From NCBI RefSeq assembly GCF_000373585.1, contig NZ_KB891879.1:105229-169228 (forward strand): a DNA stretch of 64,000 nucleotides, in the 5' to 3' direction. Positions within the stretch are counted from its first letter, which is position 1. Each line of letters starts with the position of its first letter. The notes beneath the pieces were generated by a model. It worked only from the letters and a program-made list of their open reading frames with translations, was not told the DNA's origin and searched no databases. Below are positions 10,969 through 19,980 of the stretch, one piece after another. The stretch comes from Streptomyces sp. MspMP-M5 (GTDB lineage Bacteria > Actinomycetota > Actinomycetes > Streptomycetales > Streptomycetaceae). A program made the position numbers and the translations under genes.

Positions 10969-11691
10969 TCAGGTGGCCCAGGGCGGGCGGCCGCCGCCGA
11001 TCCAGCGGGCCAGGCCGCGGCCGTCGATCAGGCGGAGTGGTTCGGGGAGCGAGGCGTTGGCGAGTTCGGCGTCGCGGGTGAAGCGGGAGGTGGTGACGAT
11101 GACGGCGTGGTCGCAGCGGTGGTAGGCGCGATAGGTCCCGTTGGCGGTGTAGATCGCGGGGGCGCCGACCCGGTTGCCTTCGGCGTACCGCTTGCACTGG
11201 ACGGCGATGCGGCGGCCGTCGTGCAGGACGACGAGGACGTCCAGCCCGCGGTCGTTGGCGCCGCCGGAGACGGTGGCGGAGCGGACGGCGGGGTCGCGGC
11301 GGGCGAGGTCGGCGACGGCGTGCTCGAACTGGGGGCCGGTCATGCGCTGGTATGCGGCGAGGGTGTGAGTGACGTCCTGGTGGGACCGGACGAGGTCGGG
11401 GAGGCGCAGGCGGCCGGCTCGGGCGAGGAGGAACAGCGTTGCGGCGGCGGTGGCGAGGATGCCGAGGACGAGGGTGGTGACGGGGTACGCGCGGGCGGCT
11501 GCGACGACCGCGCCGAGGGCCAGGGCGGCGAGGACGAGACGGGTGAGGGCCCGCTCGTGTGCGCGTCGCCGGGCGGCCCGGCCGCGCGGCCGGCGGGTGG
11601 GACGTCGCGCGGGGCGGCGGGAAGGGCGGCGGGCGGAAGGGCGCGTGGTGCGTCGACTGGTGGGGTGTCGTCGCCGGGCTGGCGTGGCCAT
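10969..11691 (-). CDS. Membrane-anchored Mrr-like restriction endonuclease domain protein
   Basis: 240 residues. Residues 1-45 are very Arg-rich, followed by two transmembrane helices (about 48-90). A C-terminal Mrr_cat-type nuclease domain begins MTGPQFEHAVADL, with the catalytic D and QxK set in RGLDVLVVLHDG and IAVQCKRYAEG. Such proteins are common in Streptomyces and are thought to cleave modified or foreign DNA, but membrane anchoring makes the role unclear. No methyltransferase partner is adjacent. Confidence 0.82.
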   Translation of the reverse strand: MATPARRRHPTSRRTTRPSARRPSRRPARRPTRRPRGRAARRRAHERALTRLVLAALALGAVVAAARAYPVTTLVLGILATAAATLFLLARAGRLRLPDLVRSHQDVTHTLAAYQRMTGPQFEHAVADLARRDPAVRSATVSGGANDRGLDVLVVLHDGRRIAVQCKRYAEGNRVGAPAIYTANGTYRAYHRCDHAVIVTTSRFTRDAELANASLPEPLRLIDGRGLARWIGGGRPPWAT

Positions 11692-11895
11692 GTGGGGCGT
11701 CCCTCCGTTCAGTGCCCGGTCCGCGCGCCCAGCAGCCGGTCGCCGGCTGTCGGCGTCCGGCGGCCGCGCGCAGGCCGGGGCCCGTCCCAGTTCCCTGTGT
11801 AGCCCGAACTCTGGTGCCCTGTACGGCAGTTGTGGAGGGTTGGCGTGAAACGGACGTACCGTGTGCGGGGAGGAACGCCCCGCTTCGGCGGCCCG

Positions 11896-12540
11896 CTACC
11901 CGCCCAGGCCCACGCCCAGGAAGCGCAGTACGGCCAGTACGCGCCGGTGGTCGCCCCCCGCCTTGGGCAGGTCGAGCTTGGCCAGGATGTTGTTGATGTG
12001 CTTGGCCACCGCGCTCTCGCTGACCACCAGTTGGGCGGCGATCCCGGCGTTGGAACGGCCCTCGGCCATCAGCGCCAGCACCTCGCGCTCGCGCTCGGTC
12101 AGCCGCTCCAGTGGGTCGCTGGGGCGGCGTACCAGCAGCTGCGCCACCACCTGCGGGTCCAGGGCCGTGCCGCCGGCCGCGACCCGGCGCAGCGCCTCGA
12201 TGAACTCCTCGACGTCGGCGACCCGTTGCTTGAGGAGGTAGCCGACGCCGCTGGTGTTCGCCGCGAGGAGTTCGGCGGCGTAGCGTTCCTCGACGTACTG
12301 GGAGAGCATCAGGACGGCGGTGTCCGGCCACTGCTGCCGGATGACCAGTGCGGCCCGCACACCCTCGTCGGTGAAGCCGGGCGGCATGCGGACGTCGACG
12401 ACGGCGATGTCCGGGCGGTGTTCCTCGACGGCGCGCAGCAGCCCGTCCGCGTCGCCGGACTCGGCCACCACCTCGAACCCGGCCGTTTCCAACACCTTGA
12501 CCAACCCGATCCGGAGCAGAACGGAATCCTCGGCGATCAC
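11896..12540 (-). CDS. NarL/LuxR-family response regulator
   Basis: About 214 residues. Receiver domain: acidic pair in VIAEDSVLLRIGL, phosphoacceptor Asp in DIAVVDVRMP, lysine in GYLLKQRV. C-terminal LuxR helix-turn-helix: LTEREREVLALMAEGRSNAG, then SESAVAKHINNI. A GTG at 12540 overlaps the kinase stop as GTGA; an ATG at 12561 is also possible and would give seven more residues. It pairs with the sensor kinase immediately upstream. Confidence 0.9.
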   Translation of the reverse strand: MIAEDSVLLRIGLVKVLETAGFEVVAESGDADGLLRAVEEHRPDIAVVDVRMPPGFTDEGVRAALVIRQQWPDTAVLMLSQYVEERYAAELLAANTSGVGYLLKQRVADVEEFIEALRRVAAGGTALDPQVVAQLLVRRPSDPLERLTEREREVLALMAEGRSNAGIAAQLVVSESAVAKHINNILAKLDLPKAGGDHRRVLAVLRFLGVGLGG

Positions 12541-13784
12541 AGCGCGCTTGGCAGCGTGCACGGCAACTCCACGGTGACGACGGTCGGGCCCCCTGGGGGG
12601 CTGTCGATGGCGAGGGTGCCGTCCACCGAGGCCACGCGGTGTGCGAGCCCGGTCAGGCCGGTTCCCCCGGAGGGGTCGGCCCCTCCCCTGCCATCATCGG
12701 TGACCCGCACCCGCAGCGTGTCACCGGCCCGGACGACCGCCACCTCGGCGCGGCTCGCCCGGGCGTGCTTGGTGACGTTGGCGAGCGCTTCGGAGACCAC
12801 GAAGTAGGCGACCGCCTCCACGGCGGGTGCGGCCCGTTCGGACACGTCGACGCTGACGTGGACGGGCAGCGGGGCGCGGGCGGCGATGCCGGAGAGCGCC
12901 GCGTCCAGTCCCCGGTCGTCCAGGACGTGCGGGTGCAGGCCGCGTACCAGGTGGTTGAGCTCCTCCAGGGCCTCCTTCGCCTCGCGGTGCGCGTCGTCGA
13001 TGACGGCCCGGGCCTCGGGCGGCAGATCGGTGAGGGTGGCCCGGGCCAGGCCCAGGTTGACCGCCAGGGACACCAGTCGCTGCTGGGCGCCGTCGTGCAG
13101 ATCGCGTTCGATGCGGCGGCGTTCGGCGTCCGCGGCGGCCAGGGTCTCGGCCCGGCGCTCGGCCAGGTCCTCGACCCGCCGCTCCAACTCCTCGGCCCGG
13201 CTGGGCCCGAGCAGGCGCCGGGCGATGACCGACTCCGTCCGTATCAGGGCACCCGTCAGCCGCGGCAGGAACGGCAGGACGACCAGCCCGACCACGGCCA
13301 TCTTCCAGCCGTCGACATCGGACCACTGGACGAAGGCCCAGTGCCGCGGCAGCAACCAGTACCAGGCGTAGTACGTGATGCCGCCGATAGTGCCCACCCA
13401 CAGGCCGAGTGCGACAGCCTCCACGACGCCCAGCGCCGGGCCGGCGAGCTGGTGGTAGGCGAGCTGCCGCCAGTACGCGCCGGTGCGCAGCCGGCCCCAG
13501 GCCCGGCGGAGGTCGTTGGGTGCCTGGACGGGCGGGGTGCGCGGGATGCCGGTGTCCGCGTACGCCGCGAACCGGCGGCGTTGGAGCCAGGTCACCGCCA
13601 TCGCGCCCGCAACGGCGAAGATCAGCGGGACGACGGCGCCGGCGGGGGCGTAGACGACGGTGAGGCTGAACCACACCCACAGCAGGAAGGCGGCACCGTG
13701 CAGCGGGACACCGGTGCACAGGAAGGCGGCCCGCGCTCGGGCACGGGCCAGGCGGCCTGGCGGCCACCGGTCGGATCGGGTCAT
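12537..13784 (-). CDS. Two-component sensor histidine kinase (HisKA_3 family)
   Basis: A 415-residue membrane kinase. Hydrophobic helices lie in two N-terminal clusters (about 25-70 and 115-180), followed by a coiled linker. The HisKA_3 box ERRRIERDLHDGAQQRLVSL carries the phosphorylated His, and the HATPase domain ends with DDGRGGADPSGGTGLTGL. It phosphorylates the coupled NarL-type regulator. Signal unknown. Confidence 0.9.
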   Translation of the reverse strand: MTRSDRWPPGRLARARARAAFLCTGVPLHGAAFLLWVWFSLTVVYAPAGAVVPLIFAVAGAMAVTWLQRRRFAAYADTGIPRTPPVQAPNDLRRAWGRLRTGAYWRQLAYHQLAGPALGVVEAVALGLWVGTIGGITYYAWYWLLPRHWAFVQWSDVDGWKMAVVGLVVLPFLPRLTGALIRTESVIARRLLGPSRAEELERRVEDLAERRAETLAAADAERRRIERDLHDGAQQRLVSLAVNLGLARATLTDLPPEARAVIDDAHREAKEALEELNHLVRGLHPHVLDDRGLDAALSGIAARAPLPVHVSVDVSERAAPAVEAVAYFVVSEALANVTKHARASRAEVAVVRAGDTLRVRVTDDGRGGADPSGGTGLTGLAHRVASVDGTLAIDSPPGGPTVVTVELPCTLPSAL

Positions 13785-13962
13785 GGGTACGACGGTAAAC
13801 GTCCAGGTCAGCCTGGGCTATCACGCCTGCTTCCGGAAGCGGGGTGTAGCTGGTGCCACCCCAAGTCGGACAGCGGTGTTACTGACTGGGAACGGTGGAG
13901 ACCGGAGAGTTGACCACGAGCCCGACGGCCGGACTCGTGACCCCGGAAGGATCTCCGTCACC

Positions 13963-14538
13963 ATGGCCCTCGCCGCCTTCAACCCGCTTGTGGAAAAGGG
14001 TAGTTGTACCCGTCCAGGCGTCGGCCGTGACCGCGAGCCCGTACGACGGGCCGGCGGCGCGCACCGCTGGACGGGCCGCGTCCTCATCGCCGCCGGCCTG
14101 GCCCTGCTCCCCTGGCTCGGCTACCTCGCCGGTACCCTGCCGCCCGCCGAGGCGGCCGCCTGGGTCGCCCTCGACACGCTGGAGGCCGCCGCGCTGCTCA
14201 CCGCGGGCACCCGCCTGCTGCGCAGCGACCCCCGCCATCGCGCCCCCGCGGCCGTCGCGGCCGCCCTCCTCCTCGCCGACGCCTGCATCGACCTCGCCAC
14301 CGCCGCCCCGGGCCCCGAACTGGCCGCCGCCACCGCCATGGCCCTCGCCGCGGAACTCCCGCTGACAGCCCTGTGCGTCGGGCTGGCGGTGCGTCGGGGG
14401 GGGTGTGCGGTCGGTGTGAGGGCCGCGCTGTTTTGGGTCCTTGGAGTGCTTGGGGTGCTTGGGCCGCCTCAACTGTTTCGGGGTTCCGGCTGCTGCCACC
14501 GTCCACCACAGCCATGTCGTCTACGCTGTCGGTTTTGA
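13963..14538 (+). CDS. Small integral membrane protein of unknown function
   Basis: 191 residues from an ATG with GGAAGG upstream. There are four hydrophobic segments (LIAAGLALLPWLGYLAGTLP, an Ala/Leu-rich helix, AAALLLADACIDLATAAPGP and MALAAELPLTALCVGLAV). The last 45 residues are irregular and may be read-through after loss of a stop. Residues around 14000-14060 read more naturally in the +1 frame (VTASPYDGPAAR), so paired indels near the N-terminus are possible. No function assigned. Confidence 0.6.
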   Translation: MALAAFNPLVEKGSCTRPGVGRDREPVRRAGGAHRWTGRVLIAAGLALLPWLGYLAGTLPPAEAAAWVALDTLEAAALLTAGTRLLRSDPRHRAPAAVAAALLLADACIDLATAAPGPELAAATAMALAAELPLTALCVGLAVRRGGCAVGVRAALFWVLGVLGVLGPPQLFRGSGCCHRPPQPCRLRCRF

Positions 14539-14563
14539 CCCCACAGGCCACCGGAAAGAGAGC

Positions 14564-14905
14564 ATGCAGTTCCTGCTGATCGCGTACGACGCCAAGGACG
14601 AACACGCACCGCAGCGGCGACTGGCCGCCCGTGAACGCCACTTGGCCCAGGGCCCCGCGCTGATCGCCGAGGGCAAGGCGCTCTTCGGTACCGCGATCCT
14701 CGACGACGAGGGCCGGATGATCGGCTCCATGCTGGTGAGGGAATTCCCCACGCGCACGGACTTCGATGCCTGGCTGGAGACGGAGCCTTATGTGACGGAC
14801 GGGGTGTGGGGCGATATCCAGGTCCAGCCGTGCCAGGCGGGGCCGTTGTTCCTGGAGGCGCTGGGGCGCGGTCTGCCTCTCAGGCTCGCGGACGGGCCGG
14901 GGTGA
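14564..14905 (+). CDS. YCII-related protein
   Basis: 113 residues, starting MQFLLIAYDAKD after a GGAAAGAGAG ribosome site. The fold signature RRLAARERHL, FGTAILDDEGRMIGSMLV and YVTDGVWGDIQVQPCQ matches the YCII/dimeric alpha-beta barrel superfamily. These small proteins bind small molecules or act as lyases or dehalogenases; the role here is unknown. Its 3' end overlaps the opposing membrane-protein gene by 26 nt. Confidence 0.85.
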   Translation: MQFLLIAYDAKDEHAPQRRLAARERHLAQGPALIAEGKALFGTAILDDEGRMIGSMLVREFPTRTDFDAWLETEPYVTDGVWGDIQVQPCQAGPLFLEALGRGLPLRLADGPG

Positions 14906-15434
14906 CTGTGGGGCGGACGCTCCACCAGACGGAGGCCAGCAGCAACACGCCGGGGGCGATTCCGCTGGTGGTGGCGATGGCCGCCGTCGGGGCGCCGCAA
15001 CCCGCCAGGATCAACCCGGCGAGGCCACAGACGGCCATCGCACCGCCGAGCATGCGCAGCGACGGCCGGTGCCAGACGGCCGCCAGGCCGAAGAAGTGGA
15101 CTCCGACCACGAACGCGATCCAACCCACCGTCGCGCCTGGGGCGTGCAGTACGGAGTTGATGACCACCAACCCGGCCAGCAGCGCGGCGCCTTCGGCGGC
15201 CACCACCCACCAGTATCGCCGTCCGAAGCCGACGTTCGGGGCGGGCCCGTCGCCCGGCGCGACGGCGGTACCGCGCCGCCGAACGACCAGAAGCCCGAGG
15301 ACGGCGGCTATCGCCAGCACCCGCAGGGGGATGCCGATGCCGGGCGGCAGGGAGCCCGCATTGACCTCGATGAAGACGGCTCCGAAGGCGCCACCGATGA
15401 GCCCGGCCACGTGATCGCGTGTCATGGCCGTCAT
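14880..15434 (-). CDS. Integral membrane protein of unknown function
   Basis: 184 residues with about five hydrophobic helices (GLIGGAFGAVFIEVNAGSLP, IPLRVLAIAAVLGLLVV, YWWVVAAEGAALLAGLVVI, TVGWIAFVVGVHFFGLAAVW, LGGAMAVCGLAGLILAGCG). The start at 15434 has GCGAGG upstream. Conserved-looking but unassigned. Its 3' end overlaps the YCII gene tail to tail. Confidence 0.75.
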   Translation of the reverse strand: MTAMTRDHVAGLIGGAFGAVFIEVNAGSLPPGIGIPLRVLAIAAVLGLLVVRRRGTAVAPGDGPAPNVGFGRRYWWVVAAEGAALLAGLVVINSVLHAPGATVGWIAFVVGVHFFGLAAVWHRPSLRMLGGAMAVCGLAGLILAGCGAPTAAIATTSGIAPGVLLLASVWWSVRPTVTPARPRA

Positions 15435-15573
15435 CTTTGCACCTCGCTGAGCAGGCGGGACAGTCAGCAGGCTCGGCCTGCCAGGGCGTTTCCGTTGGCC
15501 ATGCCCCGGTGTCATTGATCACGCGTTGGTGGCTCTCCCTACCCTCCTGCGCCGCACGGGCCACAATGCCCCC

Positions 15574-16068
15574 ATGACCGACAACCAGGCCCAGACCCCC
15601 GACCGTCCGCTGCTGCGCCGTCCCGAGGACGGTGAGCTGATAGACGTAGCCGGTGTCGCGCACTTCTTCCGGCTGACCGGCGACCACACCGACGGGCACT
15701 TCGCCTTCGAGGAGTTCAGCCTCGCCCCCGGCGTCATCGGCGCCAGGCCGCACGTACACGAGGGGCATGACGAGTACTTCTACGTTCTGGAGGGCGAGTT
15801 GACGCTCCATACCGGGGACGGTGAGGTGACGGCCGGCCCCGGCCATCTGCTGGCCGCGACGCGCGGGACCCCGCACGGCTTCCGCAATGCGGGTTCCGTC
15901 CCCGCACGCGCCCTGTGCCTCTACACGCCTGCCGGCTACGAGAACTACTTCCGGGACGTGCACGCCGCGGTGAGCGCCGGCGCCGAGGCAACCGACGAAC
16001 TCCTCGCGGAATTCCGCAGCCGCTACCGGACCAGTTCCCACCCGGCCGCCCCGCCGAGCAAGCCATAA
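15574..16068 (+). CDS. Cupin-domain protein
   Basis: A 164-residue single-domain cupin. Motif 1 is ARPHVHEGHDEYFYVLEGEL and motif 2 is GTPHGFRNAG; His/Glu/His metal ligands are present in both. It could be a small metal-dependent dioxygenase/isomerase or a sensor-like protein. It precedes the LysR regulator in the same direction with a 33-nt gap, so it may be co-transcribed. Confidence 0.85.
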   Translation: MTDNQAQTPDRPLLRRPEDGELIDVAGVAHFFRLTGDHTDGHFAFEEFSLAPGVIGARPHVHEGHDEYFYVLEGELTLHTGDGEVTAGPGHLLAATRGTPHGFRNAGSVPARALCLYTPAGYENYFRDVHAAVSAGAEATDELLAEFRSRYRTSSHPAAPPSKP

Positions 16069-16101
16069 GCGATCACTCCTCCTCACAAGAGATTGCGCCA
16101 G

Positions 16102-17049
16102 ATGAAGTCCGTCGATCTGAACCTCCTCATCGCTCTCGACGTCCTGCTGGAGGAGGGCAGCGTCACCGGAGCCGCGGAGCGGATGCGCACCTCGACACCC
16201 ACCATGAGCCGGACCCTGGCCCGTTTGCGACGGGCCTTCGGCGACCCGCTACTGGTCCGCGCGGGCCGTCGGATGGTGCCGACGCCCCGCGCGCTGGCGC
16301 TCCGTGACCAGGTGCGTTCCCTGGTCGAGCAGGCGACCGGGATGTTCCTGGAAACCGGGGCGCCGGACCTGGCCTCGCTGACCACGACCTTTACCGTGCA
16401 GGCCAACGACATGGTGATCGGGGCGCTCGCCCAGCCACTGCTGAGCACCGTCCACCGCCAGGCACCCAACGTCACGGTGCGGTTCGTGCCGGAGGACTCC
16501 GGCGACAGCGCCGCGAAGCTGCGCGAGGGCGTTCTCGACCTGGTGGTCGGCGTCGCCGACGCCACCTCCCCGGAGGTCAACAGCGAACGGCTCATCGTCG
16601 ATCGGGTGCGGGCGGTGGTGCGCGGCGGCCACCCGCTGCTGCGCGGCGAGGTGACCCGCGAGCGGTTCGCCGCGGCCCAGCACCTCAGCGTCTCGCGGCG
16701 CGGCCGGCTCGCCGGGCCCATCGACGACCACCTCGCCGAGCACGGGCTGCACCGGAAGGTGGTGTCCGCCGTGCCGAGTTGGGCCGCCTCCTGGCACATG
16801 GTCGTGCAGAGCGATCTGGTGGGGCTGGCCGCCGAGAAGCTGAGCCGCCAGGCCGTCTCCCTCTTCGACCTGCGCACCGTGCGCATTCCGCTGCCACTCC
16901 CCCCGATCGTCATCGCCCAGTCCTGGCACGCCCGGCACCAGGCCGACCCCACCCATGCCTGGTTCCGGCTCTGCGTCCGCAGCGTCTTCGAAAGCTGGGA
17001 CGCCGACGACCAGACCACCAGGGCATACGACCCCGGCGCACCAGCCTGA
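16102..17049 (+). CDS. LysR-family transcriptional regulator
   Basis: A 315-residue LTTR. The N-terminal winged helix-turn-helix VDLNLLIALDVLLEEGSVTG with AAERMRTSTPTMSRTLARLR binds DNA; the rest is the periplasmic-binding-protein-like effector domain. The ATG at 16102 is used, with a TTG nine bases upstream as alternative. It lies between the cupin gene and the FAD hydroxylase, both in the same direction, and may control one or both. Confidence 0.92.
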   Translation: MKSVDLNLLIALDVLLEEGSVTGAAERMRTSTPTMSRTLARLRRAFGDPLLVRAGRRMVPTPRALALRDQVRSLVEQATGMFLETGAPDLASLTTTFTVQANDMVIGALAQPLLSTVHRQAPNVTVRFVPEDSGDSAAKLREGVLDLVVGVADATSPEVNSERLIVDRVRAVVRGGHPLLRGEVTRERFAAAQHLSVSRRGRLAGPIDDHLAEHGLHRKVVSAVPSWAASWHMVVQSDLVGLAAEKLSRQAVSLFDLRTVRIPLPLPPIVIAQSWHARHQADPTHAWFRLCVRSVFESWDADDQTTRAYDPGAPA

Positions 17050-17173
17050 GCAGTCGCCGACGAACGCCAACGGGCGCGCGCAGTCGGCAGCGGACGCCAG
17101 TCAACGCCAGTGGACGCCAACAGCCGTCGTCGGAGTCGGCGGGGGCCGCGTACTGGCACAGCCGACCCGTGGA

Positions 17174-17189
17174 TTGCCGCGAACGGCAA
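17174..17189. promoter_or_regulatory. Inverted repeat TTGCCG-CGAA-CGGCAA
   Basis: A perfect 6-bp inverted repeat with a 4-nt centre in the 290-nt gap upstream of the FAD hydroxylase. It may be an operator or a small hairpin. Confidence 0.35.
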
Positions 17190-17341
17190 CGATGCCTTAT
17201 CAAAACTGCCCTTTGTGCGCGCCGGACTCACGGATACCGTGGAAATCGAACCTGCTTTATCGGCGAGCCACCGCATGTGGTGCGACACCGGGGTGAATTC
17301 CTCCTGCGCGGCTTCGAAATGGGAAACAAGAAGGGCAGCTG

Positions 17342-18838
17342 GTGCTGGACATGCGCAGCAACGATTACGACGTACTCATCGCCGGCGGCGGGCCGGTCGG
17401 GCTGATGCTCGCCTGTGAGCTGCGGATGTACGGGGTGTCCACGCTGGTCGTGGAGCGTCTCGCACCCGGGGCCGGCGAGCCGAGGACATTGACGATCCAT
17501 GCCCGTACCCTGGAAATCATGGACCGTCGCGATCTGCTCTCGGATTTTGTCGCAGCCGAAGAGCGAACGGCCGGCCTGGACGATTACCGTCGTCGTTTGG
17601 AAAACACCTCCGCCCGGGGACACTTCGCCGGAATGTTCCTGCTCGGCCGGGGCACCGTCGCCACCGAACAGCCCCGCGAGCTGTTGCTGCCGCGCGCGAC
17701 CATCGAGACCCTTCTCGCCCGGCGTGCGACCGGAACCGGGGCCGTCGTGCGTCACGGCGCCGAGGTCGTCGGGCTTGAGCAGAACGCCGACGGCGTGGCC
17801 GTCACGCTGGAGGACGCGCAGGGCAGCACGGTGATCCGGGCCGGCTTTGTGGTGGGGTGCGACGGGGGACGCAGCACCGTGCGCAGGCACGCCGGTATCG
17901 ACTTCCCAGGCACCGAACCGCAGATGGTGAGTCGGATGGGACTGGGGTCGCTCACCGGTCCGGATCGCCTTCCCATGGGCTGGCATCGGAACGAACACGG
18001 CTGGTTCATGCGGATGCCGGACGGCCGAATCTCCACCGCCGAATGGGACCACGTTCCTCCTCAAGCGCCGGTCACTGACGAGGAGTTGGCCGAATCCGTC
18101 CGTCGCGTCACCGGCGAACGCATCCAGTTCGCCGACGTGCGCTTCGTCTCGCGGTTCACCGACAGCACCCGCCTGGCCGCGCAATACCGGGCCGGTCGCG
18201 TCCTGCTGGCCGGTGACGCGGCACATGTGCACTACCCCGCGGGCGGCCAGGGAGCCAACCTCGGCCTCCAGGACGCGGTGAACCTGGGCTGGAAGCTCGC
18301 CGCCGCCTGCCAGGGCCGCCCTGGGCTGCTGGACACCTACGAAGCCGAGCGCCGGCCGATCGCCGAGCGCGTCCTGCTCAACACCCGTGCCCAGGCGGCG
18401 CTGATGCGCCCCGGACCCCAAGTCGACGCACTGCGCGCGCTGTTCGCCGAACTCATGGACTTCGAAGCGGTCAACGACTACCTGACCAAGGCCATTTACG
18501 GCACCGACGTCCACTACGGCGGCAGCGACGACCCACGCGTGGGCCACTTCGTCGCCGACCGACCCCTCAAGACCCACTCCGGACCGACGCGCCTGGCAGA
18601 ACTGCTCCGCGACGGACGCCCACTGCTGCTGGACCTCACGGACGCCTCCATGGCCGTACGCACCGCCCAACCCTGGACCGACCGCGTGCGAACCGTCGCC
18701 GCCCTGGACACCGACGCGGAGGCCGCCGCCCTTCTCATCCGCCCCGACGGCTACCTCGCCTGGGCCGGCGAGGCCCCCGTCCATGACGAGGACCTGCGCA
18801 CCGCCTTGACTGACTGGTTCGGCCCGGCGCGCGCCTGA
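17342..18838 (+). CDS. FAD-dependent aromatic monooxygenase (PheA/TfdB family)
   Basis: 498 residues. The FAD dinucleotide fold IAGGGPVGLMLACEL lies at about 12-27, the DG motif is VVGCDGGRSTVRR, and the GD motif VLLAGDAAHVHYPAGGQGAN contacts the FAD pyrophosphate. A thioredoxin-like C-terminal part follows. Members hydroxylate phenolic or polyketide aromatic rings using NADPH and O2 (OxyS, RdmE, PgaE) or inactivate rifamycins/tetracyclines (Rox, TetX relatives). Substrate unknown. A GTG at 17342 with AAGAAGG upstream is chosen; an ATG at 17351 is possible. Confidence 0.9.
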   Translation: MLDMRSNDYDVLIAGGGPVGLMLACELRMYGVSTLVVERLAPGAGEPRTLTIHARTLEIMDRRDLLSDFVAAEERTAGLDDYRRRLENTSARGHFAGMFLLGRGTVATEQPRELLLPRATIETLLARRATGTGAVVRHGAEVVGLEQNADGVAVTLEDAQGSTVIRAGFVVGCDGGRSTVRRHAGIDFPGTEPQMVSRMGLGSLTGPDRLPMGWHRNEHGWFMRMPDGRISTAEWDHVPPQAPVTDEELAESVRRVTGERIQFADVRFVSRFTDSTRLAAQYRAGRVLLAGDAAHVHYPAGGQGANLGLQDAVNLGWKLAAACQGRPGLLDTYEAERRPIAERVLLNTRAQAALMRPGPQVDALRALFAELMDFEAVNDYLTKAIYGTDVHYGGSDDPRVGHFVADRPLKTHSGPTRLAELLRDGRPLLLDLTDASMAVRTAQPWTDRVRTVAALDTDAEAAALLIRPDGYLAWAGEAPVHDEDLRTALTDWFGPARA

Positions 18839-19085
18839 TCATCCTCGCCCGCCGGCCTGTCCGTTCGCCCACCTGCCCGCCTGCCCGGACTCGCCCTCTC
18901 GGCCGGGCTCGGCTACACGGCGCCGGTCTGGCTCGGCGCGGCCTCCCCGCAACGCGACAACGCCTGGCCGCCGCCGGACTCCGGCCATCGAGGTCAGGCA
19001 TGACCTCGCACAAACGGCCCGGTCTACCACGATCTTTCTACGACTGCGCTGTTCGGTCCGATCCAGGCATCATCCGATCCAGGCA

Positions 19086-19676
19086 TCAGGGGTTCGGCCC
19101 GCGGCCGATGTCGCGGCGGTCGCCCGTGCCCGTCACACCGGGACCCGCGGTCGGCGGGTACTGAGGCCGCTCCCCGGCTGCTGCCTCCGGAGACCCGGAC
19201 AGTCCACCGGCCGGTCGGGACGACTGCCTGGTGCGCGCGGCGAGCTGCCGGGTGTCCGTCCGTGCCAGGCTGCACATCGCCAGTCCCAGGCACAGTGCCA
19301 GGGCTCCGGTGATGACGTTGCTGATGATGGTGCGCGTGGTGGCAACACCGCCGGCCACCACCCACGGGGAGATGATGGTCCACAGTCCGATCGCAGTGGC
19401 CGCCCATCCTCGGGCGTGGCTGCGCTCGAAGGCGGGCCCGAAGCCGCCGATCAACACGGCGTACGCAACGCCGGTGATCAGGTTCGTCACGGCCAATTTG
19501 GTCAGGCCGTTGAACCCGACGATCCAGGGCGAGGCGGCGAGATAGAGCCCGACGACGATGGCCAGGGCTTCCAAGCCCTGTGCCAGCGGCGTCACCGCTG
19601 CTCGTTCGTAGCGGGCGCGCAATTCGATGATGTCCGGGTGCGACTCCATACTCGGCACATTGGTGGGAGCGGTCAC
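19086..19676 (-). CDS. SPW-repeat membrane protein
   Basis: 196 residues with two SPW repeats (AASPWIVGFNGL and TIISPWVVAGG), each embedded in hydrophobic helices, four helices in all. Function of SPW proteins is not established. The GTG at 19676 is strongly supported by AGGAGG just upstream; longer in-frame extensions lack such a site. The Ser/Pro/Gly-rich C-terminus is predicted to be disordered. Confidence 0.82.
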   Translation of the reverse strand: MTAPTNVPSMESHPDIIELRARYERAAVTPLAQGLEALAIVVGLYLAASPWIVGFNGLTKLAVTNLITGVAYAVLIGGFGPAFERSHARGWAATAIGLWTIISPWVVAGGVATTRTIISNVITGALALCLGLAMCSLARTDTRQLAARTRQSSRPAGGLSGSPEAAAGERPQYPPTAGPGVTGTGDRRDIGRGPNP

Positions 19677-19980
19677 CTGCTCCACCTCCTGATGACATGA
19701 GTGAGTTCTGCGTGGAGGAGTGAGTTCTGCGTGGAGTGAGTGCTGCGTGTCACCTCGGCCTCGTTCACCCTCTGTCCGACGGCGACGACGAACGGTGATC
19801 TCGATCACGAAGGTGTCGAAGGCGTCGACGGTGTCGAAGGCGTCGGTGGCAACAATGGCGACGTTCAGTAGGGCGATTTCCGGACCGCGGTACTCCCAAG
19901 GTCGCCCTCTTCACAACTGTGATGCGGATCGGCCCCACCGGCAACACAGCGCTGACCTCCCACGTCACCGGCCGAATCCC

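Noticed and set aside
10940..12331. Long N-terminal extension of the XRE-cupin frame
   Set aside because: The extension is Arg/Pro-rich and overlaps the Mrr-like and response-regulator genes antisense or out of frame; the conserved HTH begins just after 10924.
12639..13913. 424-codon plus-strand frame opposite the sensor kinase
   Set aside because: Antisense shadow of a kinase with intact H-box and ATP-binding motifs.
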